From an uncultured Coriobacteriaceae bacterium (GTDB lineage Bacteria > Actinomycetota > Coriobacteriia > Coriobacteriales > Eggerthellaceae), in contig CALDCB010000011.1 of the NCBI GenBank assembly GCA_937937585.1, positions 62,001 to 126,000 of the forward strand: 64,000 bases of DNA. Reading direction: 5' to 3'. Both the position numbers and the translations under genes were made by a program. The notes below the pieces were generated by a model. It was not told where the DNA came from, did not search any database, and saw only the letters and a list, made by a program, of their open reading frames with translations. Positions 1 to 7,347 of this stretch are shown here, piece by piece; position 1 is the stretch's first letter, and every line of letters starts with the position of its first letter.

Positions 1-1074
1 CTCATGTATTTCTCTAGCGGCACTTCGGGCAACCCAAAGATGGTTTTGCATAACTCCACTTACGCAGTCGCCCATTTGGTTACCGCAAAACACTGGCATA
101 ACGTCGATCCCGAAGGGTTGCATTTCACTATCGCCGACACCGGCTGGGGCAAGGCTGTCTGGGGCAAGTTCTATGGCCAATGGCTTATGGAGGCATGTGT
201 TTTCACGTACGATTACGATCGTTTCCATGCGGGTGAACTATTGTCGCTTATCAGCCAATATAACATCACCACGCTTTGCTGCCCGCCCACCATGTACCGT
301 CTATTCATGCAGGAGGGCGTCGAGAAGTACGATCTTTCCACGCTTAAGTACTCCACTACTGCCGGAGAAGCATTGAATCCCGACATCTTCGATTACTGGA
401 AGGAGCATACCGGCCTGGTTATTTATGAGGGCTTCGGACAGACTGAAACGCCCTTGACCGTAGCCAATCTGGTTAATTCAACTCCGCGTTCCGGCTCGAT
501 GGGCAAGCCTTCGCCGCTTTACGAGGTCGAGATCCAGTGTGCCGACGGTTCTCGCTGCAATACCGGCGAGACGGGTGAGATCTGCATCAAAATCGATCCT
601 CAGCCTGCAGGCATCATGATGTGCTACTACCGAAACGAAGAGCGTACCGCAGCTGCGATGCATGACGGTTGGTACCATACCGGCGACACCGCTTGGGTCG
701 ATGAGGATGGTTACTTCTGGTATGTCGGTCGAAATGACGACGTCATCAAGTCTAGCGGCTATCGTATCGGGCCGTTCGAAATCGAAAGCGTCTTGCTTGA
801 GCATGAGGCTGTTCGCGAGTGCGCCGTTACTGGTGTTCCCGACCCAGTCCGTGGCAAAGCCGTCAAAGCTACCATCGTATTGCAAGACGGTATTCATGGC
901 TCCGAGATGCTTACGAAAGAGCTTCAAACCTGGGTTAAGCATAAAACCGCTCCATACAAGTACCCGCGCATCATCGAGTATGTCGAAGAACTTCCCAAAA
1001 CCGTCAACGGCAAGATCCGTCGAGTCGCCATTCGCGAGAACGATGCCAAGAAGGGCATCGACGGTTTGGTCTAA
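1..1074 (+). CDS. AMP-forming acyl-CoA synthetase, C-terminal two thirds (5' truncated by window edge)
   Basis: AMP-forming acyl-CoA ligase that activates a carboxylic acid to acyl-AMP and then acyl-CoA, or runs in reverse to make ATP. The reading frame is open from base 1, so the start lies upstream and roughly 190 N-terminal residues are missing. Visible motifs in order: the phosphate-binding loop FSSGTSGNPK at once, YEGFGQTET near residue 141, YHTGD near 225, the hinge region GRNDDVIKSSGYRIGP, and the catalytic-lysine segment PKTVNGKIRR near 335. This matches the acetyl/medium-chain acyl-CoA synthetase branch, but the substrate cannot be read from sequence. Its stop overlaps the next start by one base (TAATG), so it is co-translated with the oxidoreductase genes downstream. 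A role in handling acyl-CoAs made by that enzyme is inference. Confidence 0.9.
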   Translation, partial: LMYFSSGTSGNPKMVLHNSTYAVAHLVTAKHWHNVDPEGLHFTIADTGWGKAVWGKFYGQWLMEACVFTYDYDRFHAGELLSLISQYNITTLCCPPTMYRLFMQEGVEKYDLSTLKYSTTAGEALNPDIFDYWKEHTGLVIYEGFGQTETPLTVANLVNSTPRSGSMGKPSPLYEVEIQCADGSRCNTGETGEICIKIDPQPAGIMMCYYRNEERTAAAMHDGWYHTGDTAWVDEDGYFWYVGRNDDVIKSSGYRIGPFEIESVLLEHEAVRECAVTGVPDPVRGKAVKATIVLQDGIHGSEMLTKELQTWVKHKTAPYKYPRIIEYVEELPKTVNGKIRRVAIRENDAKKGIDGLV

Positions 1075-1844
1075 TGGGTTCGCTCGTTAAAAGCCTGCGC
1101 GACTCGATCGCGCAGGTAACTGTGATCTGCGGGCATTACGGAGTAGGGAAAACCAACTTCAGCGTTAATCTGGCTTGCGATCTTGCTGATATGTGCAAGC
1201 ACGTGACCCTTATCGACCTCGATATCGTGAACCCCTATTATCGAGCCTCCGAACAGCGAAAGCTTCTCGAAGCCCATGGCATAACTTTGATTGCGCCGGT
1301 TTTCGCTGAGGCCGGTTCGAGTCTGGATGTGCCGAGTCTTCGAGGATCGATCACTTCTGCCGTGCAAGATGCATGGCAGAAGGTCGACGAAGGTCGTGTG
1401 GTGCTTATCGACGCCGGCGGCGACGATGTGGGTGCAACCGCTTTGGGCAGGTTTTCCGAAGTCGTGAAGCTTGGCGACTATGCGATGCTTTACTTGGTGA
1501 ACGCCTGTCGTTTTGACACCCAGCAAGCTTCTGAGGCGGTCGCAATGCTCTTGCAGATTCAAAACGCATGTGGCTTGAAAGCAACTGGCATCGTCGACAA
1601 TGCGCACCTCAAAGATGAAACTTCCATTGACCTGCTATGCGATGCGTTTGATTTAGCCTCTCAGGTTTCGCAAACCACTCAGCTCCCGCTCGCATGTAAA
1701 ACAGTAAGGCGCGAGCTTGCTTCCGACCTTCAACGTGCGCTTGACGATAGAATCGAACATACGAAAGAAGGAGCCGGGCCGGATGTTCCTTCCCGCGATT
1801 TCGTTTATCCGGTCAGTATATATGTGAAGAACCCCTGGGAATAG
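1074..1844 (+). CDS. P-loop ATPase of the MinD/ParA/CobQ type
   Basis: A 256-residue soluble nucleotide-binding protein. A Walker A loop GHYGVGKTN lies near residues 19-27, followed by a Walker B-like VVLIDAGGDD near residue 103, in the layout of the SIMIBI (MinD/ParA/CooC) class. The N-terminal part IDLDIVNPYYR resembles the deviant switch region of this class. It has no membrane segment and no DNA-binding domain that I can see. It overlaps the acyl-CoA ligase by one base and precedes the ferredoxin subunit of a 2-oxoacid oxidoreductase. A role in assembling or activating that iron-sulfur enzyme would fit the CooC/NifH-like fold, but that is only inference from context. Confidence 0.75.
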   Translation: MGSLVKSLRDSIAQVTVICGHYGVGKTNFSVNLACDLADMCKHVTLIDLDIVNPYYRASEQRKLLEAHGITLIAPVFAEAGSSLDVPSLRGSITSAVQDAWQKVDEGRVVLIDAGGDDVGATALGRFSEVVKLGDYAMLYLVNACRFDTQQASEAVAMLLQIQNACGLKATGIVDNAHLKDETSIDLLCDAFDLASQVSQTTQLPLACKTVRRELASDLQRALDDRIEHTKEGAGPDVPSRDFVYPVSIYVKNPWE

Positions 1845-1871
1845 GGTTTCTTAGATAGAAGAGGGGGATCT

Positions 1872-2078
1872 ATGGCGAGAATGATCGTCGATGAGTTCTT
1901 CTGCAAAGGCTGCGGTCTTTGCGTCGATGCTTGTCCGTTGGGCATCGTTGAACTCGATAATGAACGGATCACCGACAAGGGCTACCATCCCGCGCATTGC
2001 ATCGATCAGTCGAAATGCGTCGGCTGCGTTTCATGCGCATTGATGTGTCCCGATGTTGCAATCACGGTCGAGAGGTGA
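1872..2078 (+). CDS. 2-oxoacid:ferredoxin oxidoreductase, ferredoxin (delta) subunit
   Basis: A 68-residue protein with two classic 4Fe-4S motifs, CKGCGLCVDACP near residues 11-22 and CVGCVSCALMCP near residues 50-61. Such small 2[4Fe-4S] ferredoxins are the delta (KorD/PorD) subunit that passes electrons from the TPP-bound intermediate to free ferredoxin. A GAGGGGG-type ribosome site lies just upstream of the ATG. It is the first of four adjacent genes that together give a complete delta-alpha-beta-gamma enzyme. The start of the alpha subunit follows its stop by only five bases. Confidence 0.9.
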   Translation: MARMIVDEFFCKGCGLCVDACPLGIVELDNERITDKGYHPAHCIDQSKCVGCVSCALMCPDVAITVER

Positions 2079-2083
2079 TTCAC

Positions 2084-3148
2084 ATGTCCGAAAAAGTCTT
2101 GATGAAGGGCAACGAGGCTCTTGCGGAAAGCGCCATTCGCGCAGGATGCAAGTTCTTCTTCGGTTACCCTATCACCCCGCAAACCGAGCTTGCTGCATAC
2201 ATGGCAAAGCGCATGCCCAAAGAGGGCGGCACGTATCTGCAGGCTGAAAGCGAAGTTGCGGCCATCAACATGGTCTACGGCGCATCTGCCGCAGGCGCCC
2301 GCGTAATGACCTCGTCTTCCTCTCCGGGAATCTCGTTGAAGAGCGAAGGCATTTCATATATGGCAGGCGCTGATCTTCCCGGCGTCATCATCAACGTTGA
2401 GCGTGGCGGCCCGGGTCTTGGCTCCATTCAGCCTTCCCAGTCCGACTACTGGCAGGCAACCAAGGCGCTCGGTCATGGTGACTTCCAGCTGCTCGTGTTT
2501 GCACCTTCCACTGTTCAGGAAATGGCTGATCTCGTTTATTACGCGTTTGACGCAGCAGACAAGTACCGCATGCCTGCAATGATTCTTGCTGACGGCATGC
2601 TTGGCCAGATGATGGAACCCGTTGTTCTTCCCGAGCGCATCGAGTCGCTTCCCGAGAAGCCTTGGGCAACCACCGGCCACAAGAACGCTCGTCCTCACAA
2701 CGTGGCGAATTCGCTGTACCTTACGGCGGAGGAGCTTGAACGTCTGAATTTCGAGCGTTTTGAACGCTACGAGACGATCAAGGAAACCGAGCAGCGCGCC
2801 GAGACGTTCATGTGTGACGACGCCGAGATCGTTCTTGTCGCTTTTGGTGCTTCGGCGCGAATCGCACGCAGCGCTGTTAGGACTGCCCGCGAAAAGGGAA
2901 TTAAAGCCGGCCTTGTCCGTCCTATCACGTTGTGGCCGTTCCCGGTCGACGCCATCCGTGCAACGCTGTCTACGGCCAAGGCCTACCTCTCGGTTGAGAT
3001 GAACATGGGTCAGATGGTCGAAGACATTCGTTTGGCTGTGAACGGGGAAGCTCCTGTTGAATTCTATGGCCGCACCGGTGGTGTAATCCCCACGCCGGTT
3101 GAGGTTTTGGCAAAGATTGAAGAGATCAATGAAAGGGCGGGTGAGTAA
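2084..3148 (+). CDS. vorB: 2-oxoacid:ferredoxin oxidoreductase alpha subunit (VorB/KorA type)
   Basis: Alpha subunit (354 residues) of a TPP-dependent 2-oxoacid:ferredoxin oxidoreductase, which converts a 2-oxoacid plus CoA to acyl-CoA, CO2 and reduced ferredoxin. The start MSEKVLMKGNEA is preferred over an upstream in-frame ATG because it follows an AGAGGTGA ribosome site and begins exactly where the family begins. Family signatures are FGYPITPQTE, LQAESEVAAINMVYGA, MTSSSSPGISLK and ERGGPGLGSIQPSQSDY, and the C-terminal segment includes LVRPITLWPFP. The sequence pattern is closest to proteins named VorB (3-methyl-2-oxobutanoate), but 2-oxoglutarate-type KorA enzymes are close relatives, so the substrate is uncertain. 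Confidence 0.88.
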   Translation: MSEKVLMKGNEALAESAIRAGCKFFFGYPITPQTELAAYMAKRMPKEGGTYLQAESEVAAINMVYGASAAGARVMTSSSSPGISLKSEGISYMAGADLPGVIINVERGGPGLGSIQPSQSDYWQATKALGHGDFQLLVFAPSTVQEMADLVYYAFDAADKYRMPAMILADGMLGQMMEPVVLPERIESLPEKPWATTGHKNARPHNVANSLYLTAEELERLNFERFERYETIKETEQRAETFMCDDAEIVLVAFGASARIARSAVRTAREKGIKAGLVRPITLWPFPVDAIRATLSTAKAYLSVEMNMGQMVEDIRLAVNGEAPVEFYGRTGGVIPTPVEVLAKIEEINERAGE

Positions 3149-3149
3149 C

Positions 3150-3983
3150 ATGGCGAATGAAACCGGCAACATCGTTTTCCAGCGCCCGCATTCTCTGCTG
3201 CCCGTCGTGACCAATTTCTGCCCTGGCTGCACTCACGGTATCGTTATGCGCCTGGTTGCCGAAAGCATCGACGAGCTTGACATCGAGGGTTCCGCGATTG
3301 GCATCGCGCCCGTTGGTTGCTCTGTTATGGCGTACGATTTCTTCGGCTGCGACATGGTTGAAGCTGCTCATGGTCGTGCACCGGCGGTTGCAACGGGTGT
3401 CAAACGTGTTAATCCCGACAATATCGTTTTTGCTTATCAGGGCGACGGCGACCTTGCCAGCATCGGAATGGCGGAAACCATTCATGCGGCTACGCGCGGC
3501 GAGAATATCACCGTTATCTTCATCAATAACGCCATCTACGGCATGACTGGCGGTCAGATGGCTCCGACAAGCCTTCCTAACCAGGTCACGCAAACTTCGC
3601 CCTACGGTCGCGACGTCAATACCGCAGGCTATCCGGTTCGCGTATGCGAGTTGCTGAGTTCTCTTGACGGCCCGGCATATCTCGAGCGCGTCTGCGTGGA
3701 CTCACCGAAGAACGTGCGCAACGCTAAGCGCGCAATCAAGAAGGCCTTCCAGAACCAGGTCGACGGCGTTGGCTATTCGCTCATCGAAGTTGTTTCCACG
3801 TGCCCGACCAACTGGGGCATGACTCCGCAAAAGGCTTTCGAGTGGATGCGCGAGAACATGCTTCCGTATTATCCGTTGGGCGTCTATCGCGACGTCGTAG
3901 CCGATGGTTACGCAAACGCCCGCGAAGCCGCTGCGGCACGTGCTGCAGATTGCCCGATCGCATGCAAGAAAGACGGTGAGTAG
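3150..3983 (+). CDS. 2-oxoacid:ferredoxin oxidoreductase beta subunit (TPP-binding)
   Basis: Beta subunit of 277 residues, carrying the thiamine pyrophosphate site. The conserved NFCPGCTHG near residue 22 supplies the CxxC found in this family. GDGDLASIGMAE followed by NNAIYGMTGGQMAPTS is the TPP/Mg motif (GDG...NN). The start is the ATG one base after the alpha stop. An earlier in-frame ATG would run into the alpha gene and add non-homologous residues. It forms one enzyme with the delta, alpha and gamma subunits on either side and shares their mRNA. Confidence 0.9.
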   Translation: MANETGNIVFQRPHSLLPVVTNFCPGCTHGIVMRLVAESIDELDIEGSAIGIAPVGCSVMAYDFFGCDMVEAAHGRAPAVATGVKRVNPDNIVFAYQGDGDLASIGMAETIHAATRGENITVIFINNAIYGMTGGQMAPTSLPNQVTQTSPYGRDVNTAGYPVRVCELLSSLDGPAYLERVCVDSPKNVRNAKRAIKKAFQNQVDGVGYSLIEVVSTCPTNWGMTPQKAFEWMRENMLPYYPLGVYRDVVADGYANAREAAAARAADCPIACKKDGE

Positions 3984-3984
3984 C

Positions 3985-4521
3985 ATGTCCAACGAAATGA
4001 AATTCGTACTTGCGGGTTTCGGCGGTCAGGGCATCCTCTTCGCCGGTAAAGTTATCGCTTATGTCGGTTTGCTTGACAACCGCGAGCTCTCTTGGCTGCC
4101 TTCCTACGGTCCTGAGATGCGCGGTGGCACTGCTAACTGCAGCGTTACCTTGTCGGATGAACCTATTGGCTCTCCGCTGATCCTCGATCCGAATGTCTTG
4201 GTTGCCATGAACCAGCCGTCACTTGATAAGTTCGAAGACGCGGTTGTTCCCGGTGGTTCGATCTTCGTCGATTCGTCTTTGGTCAACAGGCTTCCGAGCC
4301 GTGAAGACGTGAATGTCTTTGCCATTCCTGCAACCAGCATTGCTGAAGAGCAGGGGATCAAAGGTCTTGGAAACATCGTCATGATCGGCAAGCTGTTCAA
4401 GGAAACCGCATTTTGCGACAAGGAGACACTCAAGGCGGCTATTCGCAAAGTCGTGCCTGCGCGTAAGGCTAACATGATTGATGCGAACCTCAAGGCAGTC
4501 GATCTGGGCGCATCGCTTTAA
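3985..4521 (+). CDS. 2-oxoacid:ferredoxin oxidoreductase gamma subunit
   Basis: Gamma subunit of 178 residues, the CoA-side catalytic domain of 2-oxoacid:acceptor oxidoreductases. It opens with the family signature FVLAGFGGQGILFAGK and carries SYGPEMRGGTANCSV near residue 46, both characteristic of KorC/VorA-type gamma chains. The ATG follows the beta stop by one base, so the four subunits are tightly coupled. The gene ends the operon, and a strong hairpin terminator begins about 30 bases after its stop. Confidence 0.9.
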   Translation: MSNEMKFVLAGFGGQGILFAGKVIAYVGLLDNRELSWLPSYGPEMRGGTANCSVTLSDEPIGSPLILDPNVLVAMNQPSLDKFEDAVVPGGSIFVDSSLVNRLPSREDVNVFAIPATSIAEEQGIKGLGNIVMIGKLFKETAFCDKETLKAAIRKVVPARKANMIDANLKAVDLGASL

Positions 4522-4553
4522 TTGCACCGTTTGAACGGTTGCTCTAGCTATCG

Positions 4554-4584
4554 AAAAAGGCGTTCCGTTTCGGAGCGCCTTTTT
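4554..4584. terminator. Bidirectional intrinsic terminator between the oxidoreductase operon and barstar
   Basis: Hairpin with arms AAAAAGGCGTTCCG (4554-4567) and CGGAGCGCCTTTTT (4571-4584), a TTT loop and one G-T pair. The T5 run on the + strand and the A5 run (T5 on the minus strand) let it stop the oxidoreductase operon from the left and the convergent barnase-barstar transcript from the right. Confidence 0.9.
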
Positions 4585-4641
4585 GATTGAATCGCAATCG
4601 TCTTCGGCACGGATGCAGTCTTGTTAGATCTTTTCTTGAAG

Positions 4642-4971
4642 TTACCAGTGCTCAATTGCGATAGTCAGGTACTTATTCGAAATGGCTTCACGGCAGCATA
4701 CTGCCGCAAATCGCTCTACGTGATCAAGCCCAAGGTGACAGCTATCGATTTCCAGCCTGACTCTAACGGGATGCGTTATAGAAGAGAGCTCATCGGCAAG
4801 TGCGGAAAGATTCCCTCCGTAATACGGAGGGAAATTCAACTGATTCAAGAGCGACTGGTGCATTTCCTCCATCGTGTCGAGGTCCGCTCCTTTCAAAACC
4901 GCAAGCGACACATTCTGGGAAACGCGCGTCCCGTAAGCATGCTCATTGCTCGGATTGTTACCGATGATCAT
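4642..4971 (-). CDS. Barstar-family ribonuclease inhibitor
   Basis: A 109-residue homologue of barstar, the intracellular inhibitor of barnase. The core LKGADLDTMEEMHQSLLNQ followed by FPPYYGGNLSALADEL (near residues 47-62) matches barstar helix 1 and the YYGxNLDALWD segment that plugs the barnase active site. The aspartate equivalent to barstar D39 is present (D60), while the D35 position is serine (S56). About 20 extra residues precede the barstar core. The start ATG shares its A with the TGA stop of the RNase gene (TGATG), and GAAAGG lies about nine bases upstream. Translation of the inhibitor is therefore coupled to the toxin. No signal peptide is seen, as expected for a cytoplasmic immunity protein. 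Confidence 0.9.
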   Translation of the reverse strand: MIIGNNPSNEHAYGTRVSQNVSLAVLKGADLDTMEEMHQSLLNQLNFPPYYGGNLSALADELSSITHPVRVRLEIDSCHLGLDHVERFAAVCCREAISNKYLTIAIEHW

Positions 4972-5480
4972 CAATACAGCCTTTCGAATGTGCGGTAGTG
5001 GTCTTGGGTGTAATAAATTAATCCATCGTTTGAGAAGACAATACGTTTCGCACCTCGATGTCCACCGTGATAGTCGATGTCGCATTCGGTCCAAATGCGT
5101 CCATCTTTGTCGGGCAACAGGCCGTCATCGTTGTGGAATCGACTTCCGCCAATGCTTTTGCCAGGGCAAACGTCTTGTAAATTTCCATCTTGCGCATCCC
5201 ATCCAGCATCTCGCGCTTTCGTCTTCGATATGAAGTTGGAGGGGAGATGACCGTACTCATTGATATACGCAGCGACTTCATCCTTGCTGGTGTAGTGCCC
5301 GTCTTCCTGAATCGCAATGCTGCTGATTTGAGTGCTTGCTGAGGTTTCGTGTTCTTCACTGTGATGAATGAAAGCGCCATGCGAGCAGCCAATAAGCATG
5401 ATTGGCAAAAGGGCAAGCAGCGCGATTGAGAACAAGCGCATAAGCTTCCCCATGAATGATGTCGACTTGTTCTGGCTCAT
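4971..5480 (-). CDS. Barnase-family ribonuclease with lipoprotein signal peptide
   Basis: A 169-residue precursor of a barnase (RNase N1/T1-type microbial ribonuclease). Residues 10-31 form a hydrophobic signal ending in the lipobox LIGC, so Cys32 is the predicted lipidated residue and the mature enzyme would be about 138 residues. The catalytic set of barnase is intact: K86 (K27), E132 (E73), R142 (R83), R146 (R87) and H161 (H102), within ISKTKARDAGW, WTECDIDYHGGHRGAKR and TQDHYRTF. The start ATG at 5480 has AAGGAG seven bases upstream. Barnase cleaves single-stranded RNA and is usually freely secreted, so a membrane-anchored form is unusual. The next gene encodes its inhibitor. Export for nutrient RNA, competitor killing or defence are all possible. 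Confidence 0.92.
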   Translation of the reverse strand: MSQNKSTSFMGKLMRLFSIALLALLPIMLIGCSHGAFIHHSEEHETSASTQISSIAIQEDGHYTSKDEVAAYINEYGHLPSNFISKTKARDAGWDAQDGNLQDVCPGKSIGGSRFHNDDGLLPDKDGRIWTECDIDYHGGHRGAKRIVFSNDGLIYYTQDHYRTFERLY

Positions 5481-5618
5481 GCTTCTCCTTGCTAGGATCA
5501 TTACCCGTCGTTGGAGAACAATAGCAGATCAGATCTCATCACGACATCCGATCGTTCATTGGGGGATCCCGCTTCAAACCGGCAGCGCTTCTATTCTGTT
5601 ACGGAGCCTGATTCGCAA

Positions 5619-5647
5619 TTGCATTCAAGGTTATCTACTCGTATATT
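5619..5647 (+). promoter_or_regulatory. Promoter of the pyrimidine operon
   Basis: TTGCAT at 5619-5624 and TATATT at 5642-5647 with a 17-base spacer form a good vegetative promoter. It would start transcription near 5654, about 155 bases before pyrR, leaving a leader that holds the attenuator described next. Confidence 0.7.
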
Positions 5648-5675
5648 TATATACGTCCTTTAAGACGGTACAGAG

Positions 5676-5689
5676 AGACCGGCAAGGCA
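5676..5689 (+). promoter_or_regulatory. Candidate PyrR-binding loop / anti-antiterminator in the pyr leader
   Basis: The leader segment AGACCGGCAAGGCA resembles the PyrR RNA recognition consensus as I recall it for Bacillus (ARUCCNGNGAGGYU), agreeing at 11 of 14 positions. Its part GGCAAGGC (5681-5688) can pair with GCCTTTGCC (5726-5734) with one bulged T, which would sequester the left arm of the terminator. UMP-PyrR binding to this segment would free that arm. Binding itself is inferred. Confidence 0.6.
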
Positions 5690-5725
5690 ATGCAGCGTGG
5701 CGACTTCACGCCATCTGTTATATAA

Positions 5726-5751
5726 GCCTTTGCCCTGCGAAGGCATTTTTT
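5726..5751 (+). terminator. Attenuator terminator in the pyr leader
   Basis: Hairpin GCCTTT (5726-5731) with GAAGGC (5739-5744), followed by T6 at 5746-5751, about 60 bases before the pyrR start. Its left arm is shared with the alternative antiterminator pairing to 5681-5688, so the two structures exclude each other. This is the classical layout for PyrR-controlled transcription attenuation. Confidence 0.7.
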
Positions 5752-5809
5752 ATGTCTGGCAGGGTAGCGGTGTCTTTCTGTTCGTGCACGTAACCAAGGA
5801 GTGGTGTGT

Positions 5810-6400
5810 ATGGCAGAAGACGGTCAGACAATCAAGAATGTCTGCATGGATGCAGACGACATCGAAAGGGCTGTCACTCGCATAGCCCATCAAATTCTTG
5901 AGCGCAATCACGGCGCTCAGAACCTCGCGTTGGTCGGAATCGTCACGCGCGGTGATCTTCTTGCGAAGCGTCTCGCAGATAAGATCTTCGAGATCGAGGG
6001 AGTTCGGGCTCCCCTCGGAAGGCTTGACATCAGCTTTTATCGCGACGATTTTGCAACCCATCTTTCCCCTGAGGTTCTTTCAACGCAAATCGATTTCGAC
6101 ATCGATGGCCTTGACATCGTTTTGGTTGACGATGTGCTGTTCACCGGTCGCACGATCCGCAGCGCTCTTGACGCTCTTATGGATATCGGCCGTCCTCAAG
6201 CCGTCCAGCTTGCTGTTCTCATCGATCGTGGTCATCGCGAACTTCCCATTCGCGCTGATTTCGTCGGAAAGAACGTCCCTTCGGCTTCCACCGAGAATGT
6301 GCGCTTGTTTTTGGAAGAAGTTGACGGACGAACCGAGGTAGAGATTCTCTCTGTCGAACCTGGCGAACGTATCGGATCAGCCCCGTTGGGAGGCGAGTGA
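5810..6400 (+). CDS. pyrR: Bifunctional pyr operon regulator / uracil phosphoribosyltransferase PyrR
   Basis: PyrR, 196 residues, binds pyr leader RNA in response to UMP and has some uracil phosphoribosyltransferase activity. The PRPP-binding motif VLVDDVLFTGRTIRSALDAL lies near residues 103-122, and LVGIVTRGDLLAKRLA near residue 40 is the typical PyrR N-terminal loop. The ATG at 5810 is chosen because AAGGAG ends nine bases upstream; two GTG codons at 5801 and 5804 sit too close to that site. It is the first gene of the operon and directly follows a leader with mutually exclusive hairpins, which fits autogenous attenuation. Confidence 0.95.
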   Translation: MAEDGQTIKNVCMDADDIERAVTRIAHQILERNHGAQNLALVGIVTRGDLLAKRLADKIFEIEGVRAPLGRLDISFYRDDFATHLSPEVLSTQIDFDIDGLDIVLVDDVLFTGRTIRSALDALMDIGRPQAVQLAVLIDRGHRELPIRADFVGKNVPSASTENVRLFLEEVDGRTEVEILSVEPGERIGSAPLGGE

Positions 6401-6402
6401 CC

Positions 6403-7347
6403 ATGACATTCAACCACAAGCTCATGATTGATTTGCACGACTATTCCGCAGAAGACATCATGACGATCCTGCATACCGCTGATCGTTTTCGTGAGGTCAA
6501 CGAGCGTCGCATCAAGAAGGTGCCTACGCTTAAGGGCTACACGGTCGTCAACATGTTCAACGAGCCCTCGACGCGCACCCGTTCTTCCTTTGAGATGGCC
6601 GAGAAGCGCATGAGCTGCGATACGCTGAACTTCGGTGGTTCCAATAACTCCACCGTTAAAGGTGAAAGCTTGGTCGACACCGTCAAGACGCTGTGCTCTT
6701 ACAAGATCGACCTCATTGTCGTGCGCGACAAACATGCAGGTGCACCTCGTAAAATCGCCGATGTTTCCGGCGTTCCCGTAATCGATGCGGGCGACGGCAA
6801 GCATCAGCATCCCACCCAGGCGCTGCTTGATCTTTACACCATCTGGAAAAGGAAAGGTGCCTTCGAGGGCCTTATGGTTGGCATCATCGGCGACATCTCG
6901 CATTCCCGCGTATGCGGCTCGCTCGTTCCCGCACTGAAGAAGATGGGCTGCTCGGTCACGCTCATCGCTCCGCAGACGCTTCTTCCTGCGCGCCCTGATG
7001 TGCTCGGCGCCGATAAGGTGACCACCGATCTCGAGGGTGCTCTCCCGGAACTTGACGTTGTTTACATGCTACGCATTCAAACCGAACGCCTAGAAGGCGC
7101 GCCGTACCCCAGCTTGCGTGAGTACAGCATGCTGTACGGCCTTAACGAGAAGCGTTCGCGTCTTTTGAAGCCCGATGCCATGGTCTGTCATCCCGGTCCT
7201 GTCAATCGCGGTGTTGAGCTTGACAGCTTCATGGTTGACCACCCCAACTTCTCCGTCATCACCGATCAAGTGTATTCGGGCATCTTGGTTCGTATGGCTT
7301 CTTTGTATCTGCTGCTTGGAGGGAGCGACGATGGCCTTACTGCTTAA
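6403..7347 (+). CDS. pyrB: Aspartate carbamoyltransferase catalytic subunit
   Basis: Joins carbamoyl phosphate and aspartate, the first committed step of pyrimidine synthesis. The protein has 314 residues. The carbamoyl-phosphate signature FNEPSTRTRSSFE lies near residue 48, HQHPTQALLDL near residue 128 and CHPGPVNRG near residue 262. No regulatory subunit (pyrI) is nearby, so this should be the unregulated trimeric type. ATG 6403 is preferred to GTG 6397 because GGGAGG lies at a proper distance. The gene sits two bases after the pyrR stop and its end overlaps the pyrC start by 17 bases. Confidence 0.95.
   Translation: MTFNHKLMIDLHDYSAEDIMTILHTADRFREVNERRIKKVPTLKGYTVVNMFNEPSTRTRSSFEMAEKRMSCDTLNFGGSNNSTVKGESLVDTVKTLCSYKIDLIVVRDKHAGAPRKIADVSGVPVIDAGDGKHQHPTQALLDLYTIWKRKGAFEGLMVGIIGDISHSRVCGSLVPALKKMGCSVTLIAPQTLLPARPDVLGADKVTTDLEGALPELDVVYMLRIQTERLEGAPYPSLREYSMLYGLNEKRSRLLKPDAMVCHPGPVNRGVELDSFMVDHPNFSVITDQVYSGILVRMASLYLLLGGSDDGLTA

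Noticed and set aside
4621..4998. A 125-codon + strand frame at the barstar locus
   Set aside because: Antisense to barstar; the minus-strand product has clear family motifs and coupled start.
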